Source: Gandjariella thermophila
GTDB taxonomy: Bacteria; Actinomycetota; Actinomycetes; Mycobacteriales; Pseudonocardiaceae
Direction of reading: 5' to 3'
Assembly (NCBI RefSeq): GCF_005405885.1
Contig: NZ_BJFL01000004.1
Coordinates: forward strand, 186,001 to 250,000
DNA: 64,000 bases
The notes below the pieces were generated by a model. It was not told the origin of the DNA, searched no databases, and worked only from the letters and a program-made list of their open reading frames with translations. This document shows positions 55,048 to 63,437 of this stretch, one piece after another (the stretch's first letter is position 1; every line of letters starts with the position of its first letter). The position numbers were made by a program, and so were the translations under genes.

Positions 55048-55364
55048 AGAGCGCGGGCTTCCGCATGCGCGGCTGCGGAAACCGGCTCGCGCAGCAACTC
55101 GTCGCAGACCACGTCAACCCGCACTCCGAGCAGACCGGTCAACTCCTCGCTCGTGCCCGCGATGCGGAGCAGCGGATTCCCACCCTCGGGGTCGAGGTCC
55201 ACGAGAATGTCGAGATCGCTTTCCGGCCCTGCGTCTCCCCTGGCGACCGAGCCAAACAACCTGGGGTTGGAGGCGCGGTAGCAACGCAACACGGACAGCA
55301 CCTCATCGCTGCGACGCTCAAGCATCGTCCGCAGCCGCTGGGCCCGTGAACCCACCCGGCTCAC
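55044..55364 (-). CDS. mntA: MNT-type minimal nucleotidyltransferase antitoxin
   Basis: A protein of 106 residues if the GTG at 55364 is used, or 93 from the ATG at 55325; neither has a good ribosome binding site. The catalytic motif GSVARGDAGPESDLDILVD (GSX10DXD) is intact, and the tail GLLGVRVDVVCDELL is normal for the family. In working MNT/HepT pairs it AMPylates HepT at its RX4HXY tyrosine. Here the partner has lost that region, so the antitoxin may be without a target or on the way to loss. Confidence 0.8.
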   Translation of the reverse strand: MSRVGSRAQRLRTMLERRSDEVLSVLRCYRASNPRLFGSVARGDAGPESDLDILVDLDPEGGNPLLRIAGTSEELTGLLGVRVDVVCDELLREPVSAAAHAEARAL

Positions 55365-55474
55365 GGAACCAGAATACAGCAGGTGGGCCTGCCTTATGCC
55401 CTGCGCGGTCGACGGCCATGCGAAGGTCAAAGAGTTGGTCTGCGTCCCATGTCACCGGCTCGGCGCCTACCGGC

Positions 55475-56734
55475 TCAGCCGGGGAGGCCGAGGAGTTGGG
55501 CCATGTTGCGCGGGCCGGATCCGAGGGCGGAGAGCATGCCGATGGCGCCGGGGAGTTGCGGCGGGGCCGGTGGCTGGCCGGTGGGGGACGGCTGGGCGGT
55601 CCCCGGCGCGGACACGGGGGCCGGCCGGCCGCCGAACGGGGCGTTCTGCGAGCCGCGCACCTCGATCGGGCTGCCCGGCGGTTCGGCGCAGTAGGCGTGC
55701 AGGTTCGCCGGGACTGGGGTGGTGTCGTTGGCCGGCCGTGTCTTCGTGGTCTCGTAGCCCTTGTAGCACTCCGGCGGGTCGGCGTAGTTCATCACGAACG
55801 CCTCGTGGCCGGTGTCGTTGGCGTCGGCCAGGCCAGGTGTCATCGAGGTCATCACCGGGAAGGTGACGAGGAACTCCTCCAGCCCGTCGGTGCGGGTGGT
55901 GGTGATGTTGACCGTGGTCAGCAGGTTGGCGACGAGCACGCCGAGTTGTGGCCCGGTGGCACGGAGGATGCTGTCCACCTGCTGCGCCACCTGCGGCGCG
56001 ATGGCGATCAGGTTGCGCAGGTCCGGGTCGGACTTCTTGAGCTGGGCGGCGATCTCGTTCAACCCGTTGCTGAAGGTGAGGATCTGGTCGGCCTGCTGCT
56101 GCTGGGTGTGCAGCACGATGCGACCGTTGGACAGCAGGCCGCGGGTCTGCGCCAGGTGCTGGCTGGCGGTGGTGACGAACGAGTTCGCGTTGTCCAGCAG
56201 GGTCTGCAGTGATGGCCCGGCGCCGGTGAACGCGGTGTCCAACTCGTCGACGACGGTGCGCAGCGAGTTGGTGGGCACGCTCGCCACCAGGCTGTCCAGG
56301 TTGGTCAGCACGCTCTGCGGGGTGGGCGGCAGCGAGGTGCGGCCGCGCGGGATCATCGAGCCGTCGGTGAGGTACGGCGGGTTGTCGCTGTCCGCCTCCA
56401 GGTCCACGTACTGCTCGCCGATCGCGGACCGGTCGGCGACCACGGCGCGGGTGTTCGCCGGGATCTTCGGCGTGGACGGGTCGATGTTGAGGTCCACGTC
56501 CACGCCGGTGTCGGTGAGGTGCAACGCGCCGACCCGGCCCACGGTCACCCCGCGGTAGCTGACCTCGGCGTTGGTGAAGATGCCACCGGAGTCGGCGAGT
56601 TGCAGGGTGACCCGGTAGCCGGTGTGCCCGAACAGCCGGCCGAGGCCGGCGTACGCGCCGCCGGCGTAGGCCACCCCGCTGATCGCGATGATGAGGAACA
56701 GCGCGATCTGGAACTTGATCCGGCGGCTGAACAT
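55475..56734 (-). CDS. mceF: Mce family protein, MceF position
   Basis: The 419-residue protein has an N-terminal membrane anchor (FQIALFLIIAISGVAYAGG). The MCE domain follows at about residues 38-115 (YRVTLQLADSGGIFTNAEVS, then GEQYVDLEA), and a helical tail rich in Q, N and D. The C-terminal 70 residues are proline-rich. It contributes to the periplasm-spanning hexameric MCE needle that carries lipids or sterols to the YrbE permease. It is the last mce gene, its start overlapping the mceE stop by one base. Substrate (sterol, fatty acid or other lipid) cannot be told. Confidence 0.9.
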   Translation of the reverse strand: MFSRRIKFQIALFLIIAISGVAYAGGAYAGLGRLFGHTGYRVTLQLADSGGIFTNAEVSYRGVTVGRVGALHLTDTGVDVDLNIDPSTPKIPANTRAVVADRSAIGEQYVDLEADSDNPPYLTDGSMIPRGRTSLPPTPQSVLTNLDSLVASVPTNSLRTVVDELDTAFTGAGPSLQTLLDNANSFVTTASQHLAQTRGLLSNGRIVLHTQQQQADQILTFSNGLNEIAAQLKKSDPDLRNLIAIAPQVAQQVDSILRATGPQLGVLVANLLTTVNITTTRTDGLEEFLVTFPVMTSMTPGLADANDTGHEAFVMNYADPPECYKGYETTKTRPANDTTPVPANLHAYCAEPPGSPIEVRGSQNAPFGGRPAPVSAPGTAQPSPTGQPPAPPQLPGAIGMLSALGSGPRNMAQLLGLPG

Positions 56735-57900
56735 CAGTGGCCTCCCAGCAGCCAGCCGAGCAGGCCGGACTTGTTCTGGTTCTGGCTGGGTGGTGGCGCC
56801 GGGACGGTGGGCAGCATCAGGCCGGGAATGGTGACCACGGGTGGCTGCTCGGCGTTGCCCGGCGGCGCACCCGGCGGGTTGACCTTGCCCCCGGTCATGT
56901 TCTGCACCAGATCGGACAGATCCATGTCGACGTAGAGGTCGGCGTTGAAGTAGTCACCGACCAGGGTGTCCGTCGCGCCCGGCGGGAACGGGTAGGTGAT
57001 CAGGTAGGTCAGCGCCCTGGGCAGGTTGCTGCCGGCCTCGGCGAGCTTCTGCAGGATCGGCTGGAGCAGCCGCAGGTCGGCGACCATGTCCTCGCGGCTC
57101 TTGTTGACGGTGTCCACGGCCGTGCCGGACAGCTTGTCCAGTGCCCTGAGCATGGTCACCAGTTCGTCCCGCTGCTGCGCGATCACCCGCAGGCCGGGGC
57201 CGAGGTTGTCCAGCGCGTTGGCGATGTGGCCCTGCTGTGCGACGAAGGTGCCGGAGACCCGGTTGAGCGCGTCGATGGCGTTGGTGATCTGCGCCTTCTG
57301 CGCGTCCAGGTCCGCGGTCATCTTGTCCACCTGGGACAGGAAGGCGCGGATCTGCGGCTCGTTGCCGGACATCGCCGCGTCGAGTTCCCGGACGATGGTC
57401 TGCAACTGGCCGATGTCGCCGCCGTTGAGCAGCAGGGACAGTGCGCCGAGCACCTCCTCGATCTCCGGGTTGCGGTTGGTGCGGCTCACCGGGATCACCG
57501 CGCCGTCGGCGAGCCGGCCCTGCGGCCTTTCGCTGACCGGCTCGGCGAGCGCGACGTACTTCTCGCCGAGCAGGCTGGACTGGCGCAGCTGCGCCTCGGC
57601 GTTCGCGGGCAGCCGGACGTCGCCGTTGACCGCCATGGTGACCTCGGCGGTCCGGCTGTCCGGCGCGAGGTCGATCTGCTCCACCCGGCCGACCGGGACG
57701 TCGTTGACCTTGACCGCGGACTGCGGCACCAGGTCGAGCACGTCGGTGAAGTTCGCGGTCACCCGGTACGGGCGCGGACCGAGGTCGGCGCCGCCGGGCA
57801 GCGGTGTGCCGTACAGCCCGGAGAAGCCACCGGAGCCGCAGCCGGCGAGCAGCGCGGTGACGGCCACGGCGGCCGCGGCGGCGGTCATGCGGGGCCTCAC
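56734..57900 (-). CDS. mceE: Mce family lipoprotein, MceE (LprK-like) position
   Basis: The 388-residue product starts at a GTG overlapping the mceD stop (GTGA). A lipoprotein signal with lipobox LLAGC lies at about residues 16-20, which is the hallmark of the MceE position. The MCE domain follows (YRVTANFTDVLDLVPQSAVK; GEKYVALAEP), then a helical region and a proline-rich end. The lipidated cysteine would tether this subunit to the outer face of the membrane. Longer frames to 58122 overlap mceD and would bury the signal peptide. Confidence 0.92.
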   Translation of the reverse strand: MRPRMTAAAAAVAVTALLAGCGSGGFSGLYGTPLPGGADLGPRPYRVTANFTDVLDLVPQSAVKVNDVPVGRVEQIDLAPDSRTAEVTMAVNGDVRLPANAEAQLRQSSLLGEKYVALAEPVSERPQGRLADGAVIPVSRTNRNPEIEEVLGALSLLLNGGDIGQLQTIVRELDAAMSGNEPQIRAFLSQVDKMTADLDAQKAQITNAIDALNRVSGTFVAQQGHIANALDNLGPGLRVIAQQRDELVTMLRALDKLSGTAVDTVNKSREDMVADLRLLQPILQKLAEAGSNLPRALTYLITYPFPPGATDTLVGDYFNADLYVDMDLSDLVQNMTGGKVNPPGAPPGNAEQPPVVTIPGLMLPTVPAPPPSQNQNKSGLLGWLLGGH

Positions 57901-59111
57901 CGCGAGCCACCTCCCTTCGCGGCGGGCAGCTCGCCGGCCTGCCGCATCGCGTCCACCAGGGGCAGCGGCAGCGACGGCGTCTTCCCCTGCTGCAGGCTCG
58001 CGATCACGTCGTTGACGGTGGGCAGCTTGAGCGTGCCGTCCAGGACCGGGGCGAGCTTCTGGCAGGTGTCGGTGAGCGTCGGGGGCACGTTCTTCGGGGT
58101 GGACAGTCGGAGCAGCACGCACACCATGAGCACCGGCGGGTAGGTGAACTCGTTGAACGTGCCGCGTACCGCGATCGCCGCGGACGGCGCGTCGTAGGTG
58201 TTGACGAAGTTGGTCGCGGCCAGCGGCGCGACGTCGAGGATCTCCGCCACCGCGGCCCGCTGGTCCACCAGCGCCCTGGTCACTCCCGCCAGGTTGTCCA
58301 CATTGGACTGCAGCAGGTCCTTGTTGTTCTTGACGAAGCCGTTCACGTCGTTCAGCGCGTCGGCCATCGCGGCCAGCGAGGTGCCCATCTGGTTGCTGTC
58401 GCTGGCGAGGAAGCTGCTGACGTCGGCGAGCCGGTTGCTGAACTCGCGGATGTCGGCGTCGCTGGCCGCCAGCGTCGCGGTGAACTTGTTGAGGTTGTCG
58501 ATGGTGGCGAACAGGTCGCCCTTGGAGTCGGACAGCGCCGCGGCCGCGTCACCGAGGTTGCGGATGACGTCGTTGAGGTTCTGCCCGTTGCCGGCCAGGT
58601 TGGCCGCGCCGGTGTTGAGCAGGTCGGACAGCGCGCCGCCCGCGTTCGCCCCGTTCGGGCCGAGGGCCTGGGAGAGCTGGTTGGCGCTGCGATAGAGGTC
58701 GTCCAGCTCCATCGGGGTGGCGGTGTGCTCGCGCGGGATGACCGCGCCTTCGGCCATCCTCGGCCCGCCGGTGTAGGCGGGGGTGAGCTGCACGTACCGG
58801 TCGCTGACCAGGCTGGGCGCCACCATCACCGCCTTCGCCGAGGCGGGCACCGGCACCGTCGGGTCGATCGACATGTCCACCCGCACCACGTCACCCTGCG
58901 GCTGGACCCGGTCCACATGCCCGACCTGGACGCCGAGCACGCGCACCGTCGACCCGGCGTACAGGCCGACGGTCTTGTCGAAGTACGCGGTGAGGTGCGT
59001 GCCGGTGTCCCGCCGCACCCACCACAGCACGCCGGCCGCGGCGAGGGCGACCACGCAGGCCAGGGCGAGGAGGCGGAGCAGGTTGCGGCTCGGCCTGGTG
59101 TTGACGGTCAT
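57897..59111 (-). CDS. mceD: Mce family protein, MceD position
   Basis: The 404-residue protein has an N-terminal membrane segment (LLALACVVALAAAGVLWWV). The MCE domain lies at about residues 35-110 (TVGLYAGSTVRVLGVQVGHV; SDRYVQLTP), followed by a long helical region with N/D-rich heptads. The ATG at 59111 overlaps the mceC stop as ATGA. The order and one-base or four-base overlaps throughout the operon indicate production of all subunits in fixed proportion. No lipobox is present, consistent with the D position. Confidence 0.92.
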   Translation of the reverse strand: MTVNTRPSRNLLRLLALACVVALAAAGVLWWVRRDTGTHLTAYFDKTVGLYAGSTVRVLGVQVGHVDRVQPQGDVVRVDMSIDPTVPVPASAKAVMVAPSLVSDRYVQLTPAYTGGPRMAEGAVIPREHTATPMELDDLYRSANQLSQALGPNGANAGGALSDLLNTGAANLAGNGQNLNDVIRNLGDAAAALSDSKGDLFATIDNLNKFTATLAASDADIREFSNRLADVSSFLASDSNQMGTSLAAMADALNDVNGFVKNNKDLLQSNVDNLAGVTRALVDQRAAVAEILDVAPLAATNFVNTYDAPSAAIAVRGTFNEFTYPPVLMVCVLLRLSTPKNVPPTLTDTCQKLAPVLDGTLKLPTVNDVIASLQQGKTPSLPLPLVDAMRQAGELPAAKGGGSR

Positions 59112-60181
59112 CGTCCACCGCCGGTGGTCGTGGCGTAGTTGGGCGGGGGACACCCTTCGGGGTTGAGCTGGAAGACCTGCCCGATGTTCGTGGTGGGGGG
59201 CAGGATTCCGCACAGGTAGCCCTCGAACCAGCGGCCGTTGCCGATGGTGTTGTTGAACACCCGGATGAACGGTGCCATCTGCTGCAGGCCGCGGCTGAGG
59301 TTGTCCTGGTTGCGTTGCAGCATGGCGGTGAGCTGGTCGAGCTTCTGCAACGCCGGGGTGAGTTGCGCCTGGTTGTCCTTCACCAGCCCGCGGAGCTGGG
59401 TGGCGAGGTTCTGCGTGCCGGTGAGCAGCGCGTCGATGGCCTGCTTACGTTGCTGCAACTCGGCGAGCAGCAGGTTGCCGTCGGCGATCAGCTTCTGGAT
59501 CTGGGCGTCCCGGTCCGACACGATCTTGCTGACCTGGTTGGTGTTGGCCAGCAGGTTGGCCAGTTGCTCGTCCCGCGAGGAGATCGTCCTGGACAGCGCG
59601 GACAGCCCGTCGAGCGCGCTCTTCATCTCCGGCGGGGTGTTCTTGAAGGTGGCGCTGATCGCCTCGAAGCTCTGCGCGAGCCGCCTGGTGTCGATCTGGT
59701 TCGCGGTCTGGGTGAGCTGGGTGAGCGCGTCGGTGATGTCGAACGGCGCGCGGGTACGGCTGGTGGGGATCGGTGTGTCCGGGTCCTGCGCCCTGCCACC
59801 CTCCGGGTCGACGGAGAGGTACTTCTCCCCGAGCAGCGTCTTGATCTCGATGGACGCGGTACTGCGGTCGCCGACCCAGGCGTCCTTCACCTGGAAGGTG
59901 ACCCGCACCTGGTTGCCGGCCAGCCCCACGCCGGTGACCTTGCCGACCTTGACGCCGGCGATGCGCACCTCGTTGTCCGGTTGGATGCCGGCGGACTCGG
60001 TGAACATGGCGGTGTAGCTGGTGCCACCGCCGATGACCGGCAGCTTGTCGGCGTTGAAGGCGAGGATCACGCCGATGATGAGCACCGCCAGGGTGACGGC
60101 GCCGACCACGGCCTGGTTGCGGTCCCGCAGCGGCTTCCGTGCGCGTTCGCGGACGCGCGCGGCGATCGTGTTGGCAGCCAT
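59108..60181 (-). CDS. mceC: Mce family protein, MceC position
   Basis: The 357-residue protein starts at the ATG at 60181, overlapping the mceB stop by one base. A basic N-terminus precedes the membrane segment AVVGAVTLAVLIIGVILAFN. The MCE domain follows (YTAMFTESAGIQPDNEVRIA; GEKYLSVDPEGG), then a helical tail ending with paired cysteines (YLCGILPPT and EGCPPP). It forms part of the lipid-transport hexamer. It ends directly at the mceD start. Sequence length is on the shorter side of actinobacterial Mce proteins. Confidence 0.92.
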   Translation of the reverse strand: MAANTIAARVRERARKPLRDRNQAVVGAVTLAVLIIGVILAFNADKLPVIGGGTSYTAMFTESAGIQPDNEVRIAGVKVGKVTGVGLAGNQVRVTFQVKDAWVGDRSTASIEIKTLLGEKYLSVDPEGGRAQDPDTPIPTSRTRAPFDITDALTQLTQTANQIDTRRLAQSFEAISATFKNTPPEMKSALDGLSALSRTISSRDEQLANLLANTNQVSKIVSDRDAQIQKLIADGNLLLAELQQRKQAIDALLTGTQNLATQLRGLVKDNQAQLTPALQKLDQLTAMLQRNQDNLSRGLQQMAPFIRVFNNTIGNGRWFEGYLCGILPPTTNIGQVFQLNPEGCPPPNYATTTGGGR

Positions 60182-61212
60182 CACTTGCACCTCGCCGGCA
60201 GGTCGGACGCGGGCAGCGGCAGGATCGGCACCTGGATGCCCAGCGACTTGATGCTCACGCTCCCGGACATCCGGCAGGCGAAGTAGTTGAACCAGCTGCC
60301 GTAGCTGGCGGTTCTGGTCATCGCCTCCAGCCGGCTCGGCATGCCCTTGAGCATGTCGTCCAGCAGCGGCTCCTGGTCGTCGAGGTTCTGCGCCAGCACG
60401 CCGAGCTGGTTGATGTCCTGCTTCAGCCCCGGCCGGGTGTCGGTGAGCAGGCCCGCGGTGGTGTTGGTGAGGTCGCCCAGCGCGCTGATCGCCGCGCCGA
60501 CGGACTGCCGCTGCTGTGCCAGGCCGGTGACGAGCTGCTGCATGTTGTCGATCAGGTCGGGCAGCTCGGGGCCGCGCTGGCTGATCGTGTTCAGCACGCT
60601 GGTGAGATTGTCGATGACCTGGCCGATCACCCGGTCCTTGCTGGCGATCGCGGTGGTCAGCGACGCGGTGTGGGTGAGCAGGCTGTCCACCGTGCCGCCC
60701 TCGCCCTGCAGCACCTGGATGATCTCGTAGGACAGCTTGTTCACGTCGTCCGGGGACAGCGCCTGGAACAGCGGCTTGAAGCCGTTGAACAGCACGGTCA
60801 GGTTCAGCGCCGGCTGGGTGCGGTCCGCCGGGATGGTGGCGCCCGGCCGGAGCACGTCGTTCGGGTTGCCGACATCGGTGCCCAGCGCGACGTAGCGCTG
60901 GCCGACCAGATTGCGGTACCGGATGGTGGCCGTGGTCGCGGCGGGTAGCCGGCGGTGGCCGGTGATCTCGAAGCGCACCGCGGCGTACTTGCGGTCGGCC
61001 AGCTCGATGGCGTCGACCTTGCCGACCTTGACGCCGGCGATGCGCACGTCGTCGCCGACGTTGAGGCCGGTGGCGTCGGTGAACCGCGCGGTGTAGGTGT
61101 CGACGTGGGAGAACGACGTGTTCGCGATGGTCGCGCCGAGAATCCCGGTGAGCCCGAGAGTGATCGTGGCGAACACGCAGAACTTGACCAGCGGGCCGAG
61201 GGACCCTCTCAC
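60181..61212 (-). CDS. mceB: Mce family protein, MceB position
   Basis: The 343-residue protein begins at a GTG that overlaps the mceA stop (GTGA). The membrane anchor is FCVFATITLGLTGILGATIA; the MCE domain spans about residues 37-115 (YTARFTDATGLNVGDDVRIA; GQRYVALGTD). A helical region follows, and the end carries two cysteines (YFACRM and ARCK). The longer open frame to 61695 overlaps mceA and is not used. It is the second of the six Mce subunits in the leftward operon. Confidence 0.92.
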   Translation of the reverse strand: MRGSLGPLVKFCVFATITLGLTGILGATIANTSFSHVDTYTARFTDATGLNVGDDVRIAGVKVGKVDAIELADRKYAAVRFEITGHRRLPAATTATIRYRNLVGQRYVALGTDVGNPNDVLRPGATIPADRTQPALNLTVLFNGFKPLFQALSPDDVNKLSYEIIQVLQGEGGTVDSLLTHTASLTTAIASKDRVIGQVIDNLTSVLNTISQRGPELPDLIDNMQQLVTGLAQQRQSVGAAISALGDLTNTTAGLLTDTRPGLKQDINQLGVLAQNLDDQEPLLDDMLKGMPSRLEAMTRTASYGSWFNYFACRMSGSVSIKSLGIQVPILPLPASDLPARCK

Positions 61213-62567
61213 CGCGCTTCCACCTCCTGCCCACGGAACATCGGCCCGACCAACAGGCCGGCCCAGTTCGGCACGTCCTGCGGCATCACCCCGAGGGCCG
61301 GGGCCTCCATGAGGGCGACCAGGTTCCGCTCGGCCGGGGAGAAGGCCAGTGACGGGACGTTCCCCGTGCCGCCGCCAGCGGACTGGGGCACGGTGCCGGT
61401 GGGCCCGCCGAGCGGGCCGATCGGGGTGGCCGCGCTGCCGGCCGGCGGGTGCGTCGACCCGTCCCTGATCGCGCCGTCCGGCGGGTACTGCGGGTACTTG
61501 TTCGGCGGCTGCGGCGCGTCGTAGCAGCGTGGCCCGCGCTTGTCGGTGAAGCGCGGGGTGTCCACCCCGGGCACGTACTTGCCGCGGCTCTGGGTGAACT
61601 CGATGGTGATCCGGCCCATGTGCGGGTACTGCTGGCCCTCGCCCATGGTGCGGTTGCCCTTGGCGATCTGGTCGGCGACCTGCTTGAGCACGCACGGGTA
61701 CTCGGGCGCGTACTTGGCCAGTACGGCGAGGGACGCCTCGGAGTTGTTGGTCAGGTTGATCAGGTTGTTCCTGTTCGCCTCGAGGAAGCCGTTCAGGTCC
61801 ACCGAGGCGGTGGTGAGCGTGCCGTACAGGGTCTGCAGGTTGTCCCGCTGCTCGACCACGGTTCTGCTGGTGGTGGTCAGGTCGGACAGCGCCTGGAGCA
61901 GTCGCGGTCCGGCCTTGTTGTAGACGTCGGAGACGGCGGCGAGGCTCTTCATGTCGGCGTTGAAGTCCGCGAGGGACGGGTTGATCTGGCCGAGGTAGCC
62001 GCCGACCCGGGCCAGGGTGTCGCCGAGTTGCTGGCCCCGCCCGTCCAGCGCCTGGGACACCGCGGTGAGCGTGGTGGCCAGCTTCTGCGGCTGCACCGCC
62101 TGCAGCACCGGCATCAGGTCGTCGAGGACCTTCTCCACCTCCATGGCGGCGCTGCTGCGGTCCTGGCCGATCACGTCGCCGGCGGACAGGTGTGCGGTGG
62201 ACGGGTGGTCGGGGATCTGCAGGGCCACGTACCGCTCGCCGAACAGGGTCTTCGGCAGCAGCTGCGCGGAGACGTTGCGCGGGATCGCCTTCACCCGGTC
62301 CGGGGCGAGCGCCAGGCTGAGCACCGCGTGGTCGCCGGCGCCGCGGATCTGCCGGACCTCGCCGACGATGACACCGCGGATCTTCACGTCGGCGCCCTGG
62401 GCGAGCTGGCTGCCCACGTGGTCGGTTTCCAGGGTGACCGGCACGATCGGGGTGAAGGACTTGCGGTACAGGCCGACGCTCACCGCCACGAACAGGGCGA
62501 CCACGAGCAGGAACGCGACTCCCAGGAGCTGGAAGCCGAGCCGGCTGAGCGTGCCGCGGCGGTTCAT
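61209..62567 (-). CDS. mceA: Mce family protein, MceA position
   Basis: The 452-residue protein is the first Mce subunit after the permease genes. The membrane segment LLGVAFLLVVALFVAVSVGL is followed by the MCE domain (VPVTLETDHVGSQLAQGADV; GERYVALQIPD) and a helical region. A proline/glycine-rich C-terminal segment of about 80 residues contains YPQYPPDG-type sequence. It belongs to the envelope lipid importer. Start and stop overlap its neighbours by four bases. A weak helical domain with two cysteines (YPCVLK and GPRCYD) is also seen. Confidence 0.92.
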   Translation of the reverse strand: MNRRGTLSRLGFQLLGVAFLLVVALFVAVSVGLYRKSFTPIVPVTLETDHVGSQLAQGADVKIRGVIVGEVRQIRGAGDHAVLSLALAPDRVKAIPRNVSAQLLPKTLFGERYVALQIPDHPSTAHLSAGDVIGQDRSSAAMEVEKVLDDLMPVLQAVQPQKLATTLTAVSQALDGRGQQLGDTLARVGGYLGQINPSLADFNADMKSLAAVSDVYNKAGPRLLQALSDLTTTSRTVVEQRDNLQTLYGTLTTASVDLNGFLEANRNNLINLTNNSEASLAVLAKYAPEYPCVLKQVADQIAKGNRTMGEGQQYPHMGRITIEFTQSRGKYVPGVDTPRFTDKRGPRCYDAPQPPNKYPQYPPDGAIRDGSTHPPAGSAATPIGPLGGPTGTVPQSAGGGTGNVPSLAFSPAERNLVALMEAPALGVMPQDVPNWAGLLVGPMFRGQEVEAR

Positions 62568-63433
62568 CCGGCGATCCTCACCGTGGTGGTGGAGCCCCAG
62601 ATGGCGAGACTGAGGAAGAAGTCGAGCAGGGTCTGGGTGACGATGGCGGCGCGCACCGCGCGGCCCACCGCGACGCCGACCCCGGCCGGGCCGCCCCTGG
62701 CGTGGTAGCCGTAGTAGCAGTGCACCAGGATGACCACCACGCTGAACACCATCACCTTGAGGAAGGACCAGAGCACGTCCTCGGGCGGCAGGAACAGGTG
62801 GAAGTAGTGGTCGTAGGTGCCGGCCGACTGCCCGTAGAAGAGCACGGTGACCTCGCGGGAGGCCACGTAGGAGGACAGCAGGCCGACCACGTACAGCGGG
62901 ATCACCGCGGCGACCCCGGCGACCACCCGGGTGCTCACCAGGTAGGCCAGGCTGGGGATGCCCATCACCTCGAGCGCGTCGATCTCCTCGGAGATGCGCA
63001 TCGCGCCGAGTTGGGCGGTGAACCCGCAGCCGACCGTAGCGGACAGTGCCAGGCCCGCGGACAGCGGCGCCACCTCGCGGGTGTCGAAGTAGGCGGCGAT
63101 GAACCCGGTGAGCGCCGAGGTACCGAGCTGGTTCAGCGCGGCATAGCCCTGCAGACCGACGATCGTGCCGGTGAACATGGTCATGCCGATCATTACGCCG
63201 AGTGTGCCGCCGATGATGGTGAGCGCCCCGGTGCCGAAGCTGACCTCGGTGAGCAGCCGCAGCACTTCCTTGAAGTACCGGCGGACGGCCAGCGGCGCGG
63301 CCACCGGCACCCGGCCGTAGAAGTACAGCTGCCGGCCCAGCGCCTCCAGCCCGTCGAACGGCCGAGCCACCGCCTGCAGCGCCCGGTCGCCGACCGACGG
63401 TCGACCGTTGCGGGTCTCGCTGACCGACGCCAC
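62564..63433 (-). CDS. yrbEB: YrbE/MlaE-type ABC permease, YrbEB
   Basis: The 289-residue integral membrane protein of the MlaE family contains five or six hydrophobic segments. The conserved cytoplasmic-helix motif appears as EEIDALEVMGIPSLAYLVST near residue 148. It forms one half of the permease that receives lipids from the Mce needle; the ATPase (MceG/Mkl) is usually encoded elsewhere. A GTG at 63433 is the start, 4 bp after the yrbEA stop. Its stop overlaps the mceA start as ATGA. Confidence 0.94.
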   Translation of the reverse strand: MASVSETRNGRPSVGDRALQAVARPFDGLEALGRQLYFYGRVPVAAPLAVRRYFKEVLRLLTEVSFGTGALTIIGGTLGVMIGMTMFTGTIVGLQGYAALNQLGTSALTGFIAAYFDTREVAPLSAGLALSATVGCGFTAQLGAMRISEEIDALEVMGIPSLAYLVSTRVVAGVAAVIPLYVVGLLSSYVASREVTVLFYGQSAGTYDHYFHLFLPPEDVLWSFLKVMVFSVVVILVHCYYGYHARGGPAGVGVAVGRAVRAAIVTQTLLDFFLSLAIWGSTTTVRIAG

Positions 63434-63437
63434 CGCC

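Noticed and set aside
61209-63433. Long plus-strand frames across the mce operon
   Set aside because: They are the antisense of well-supported mce and yrbE genes with no start signals.
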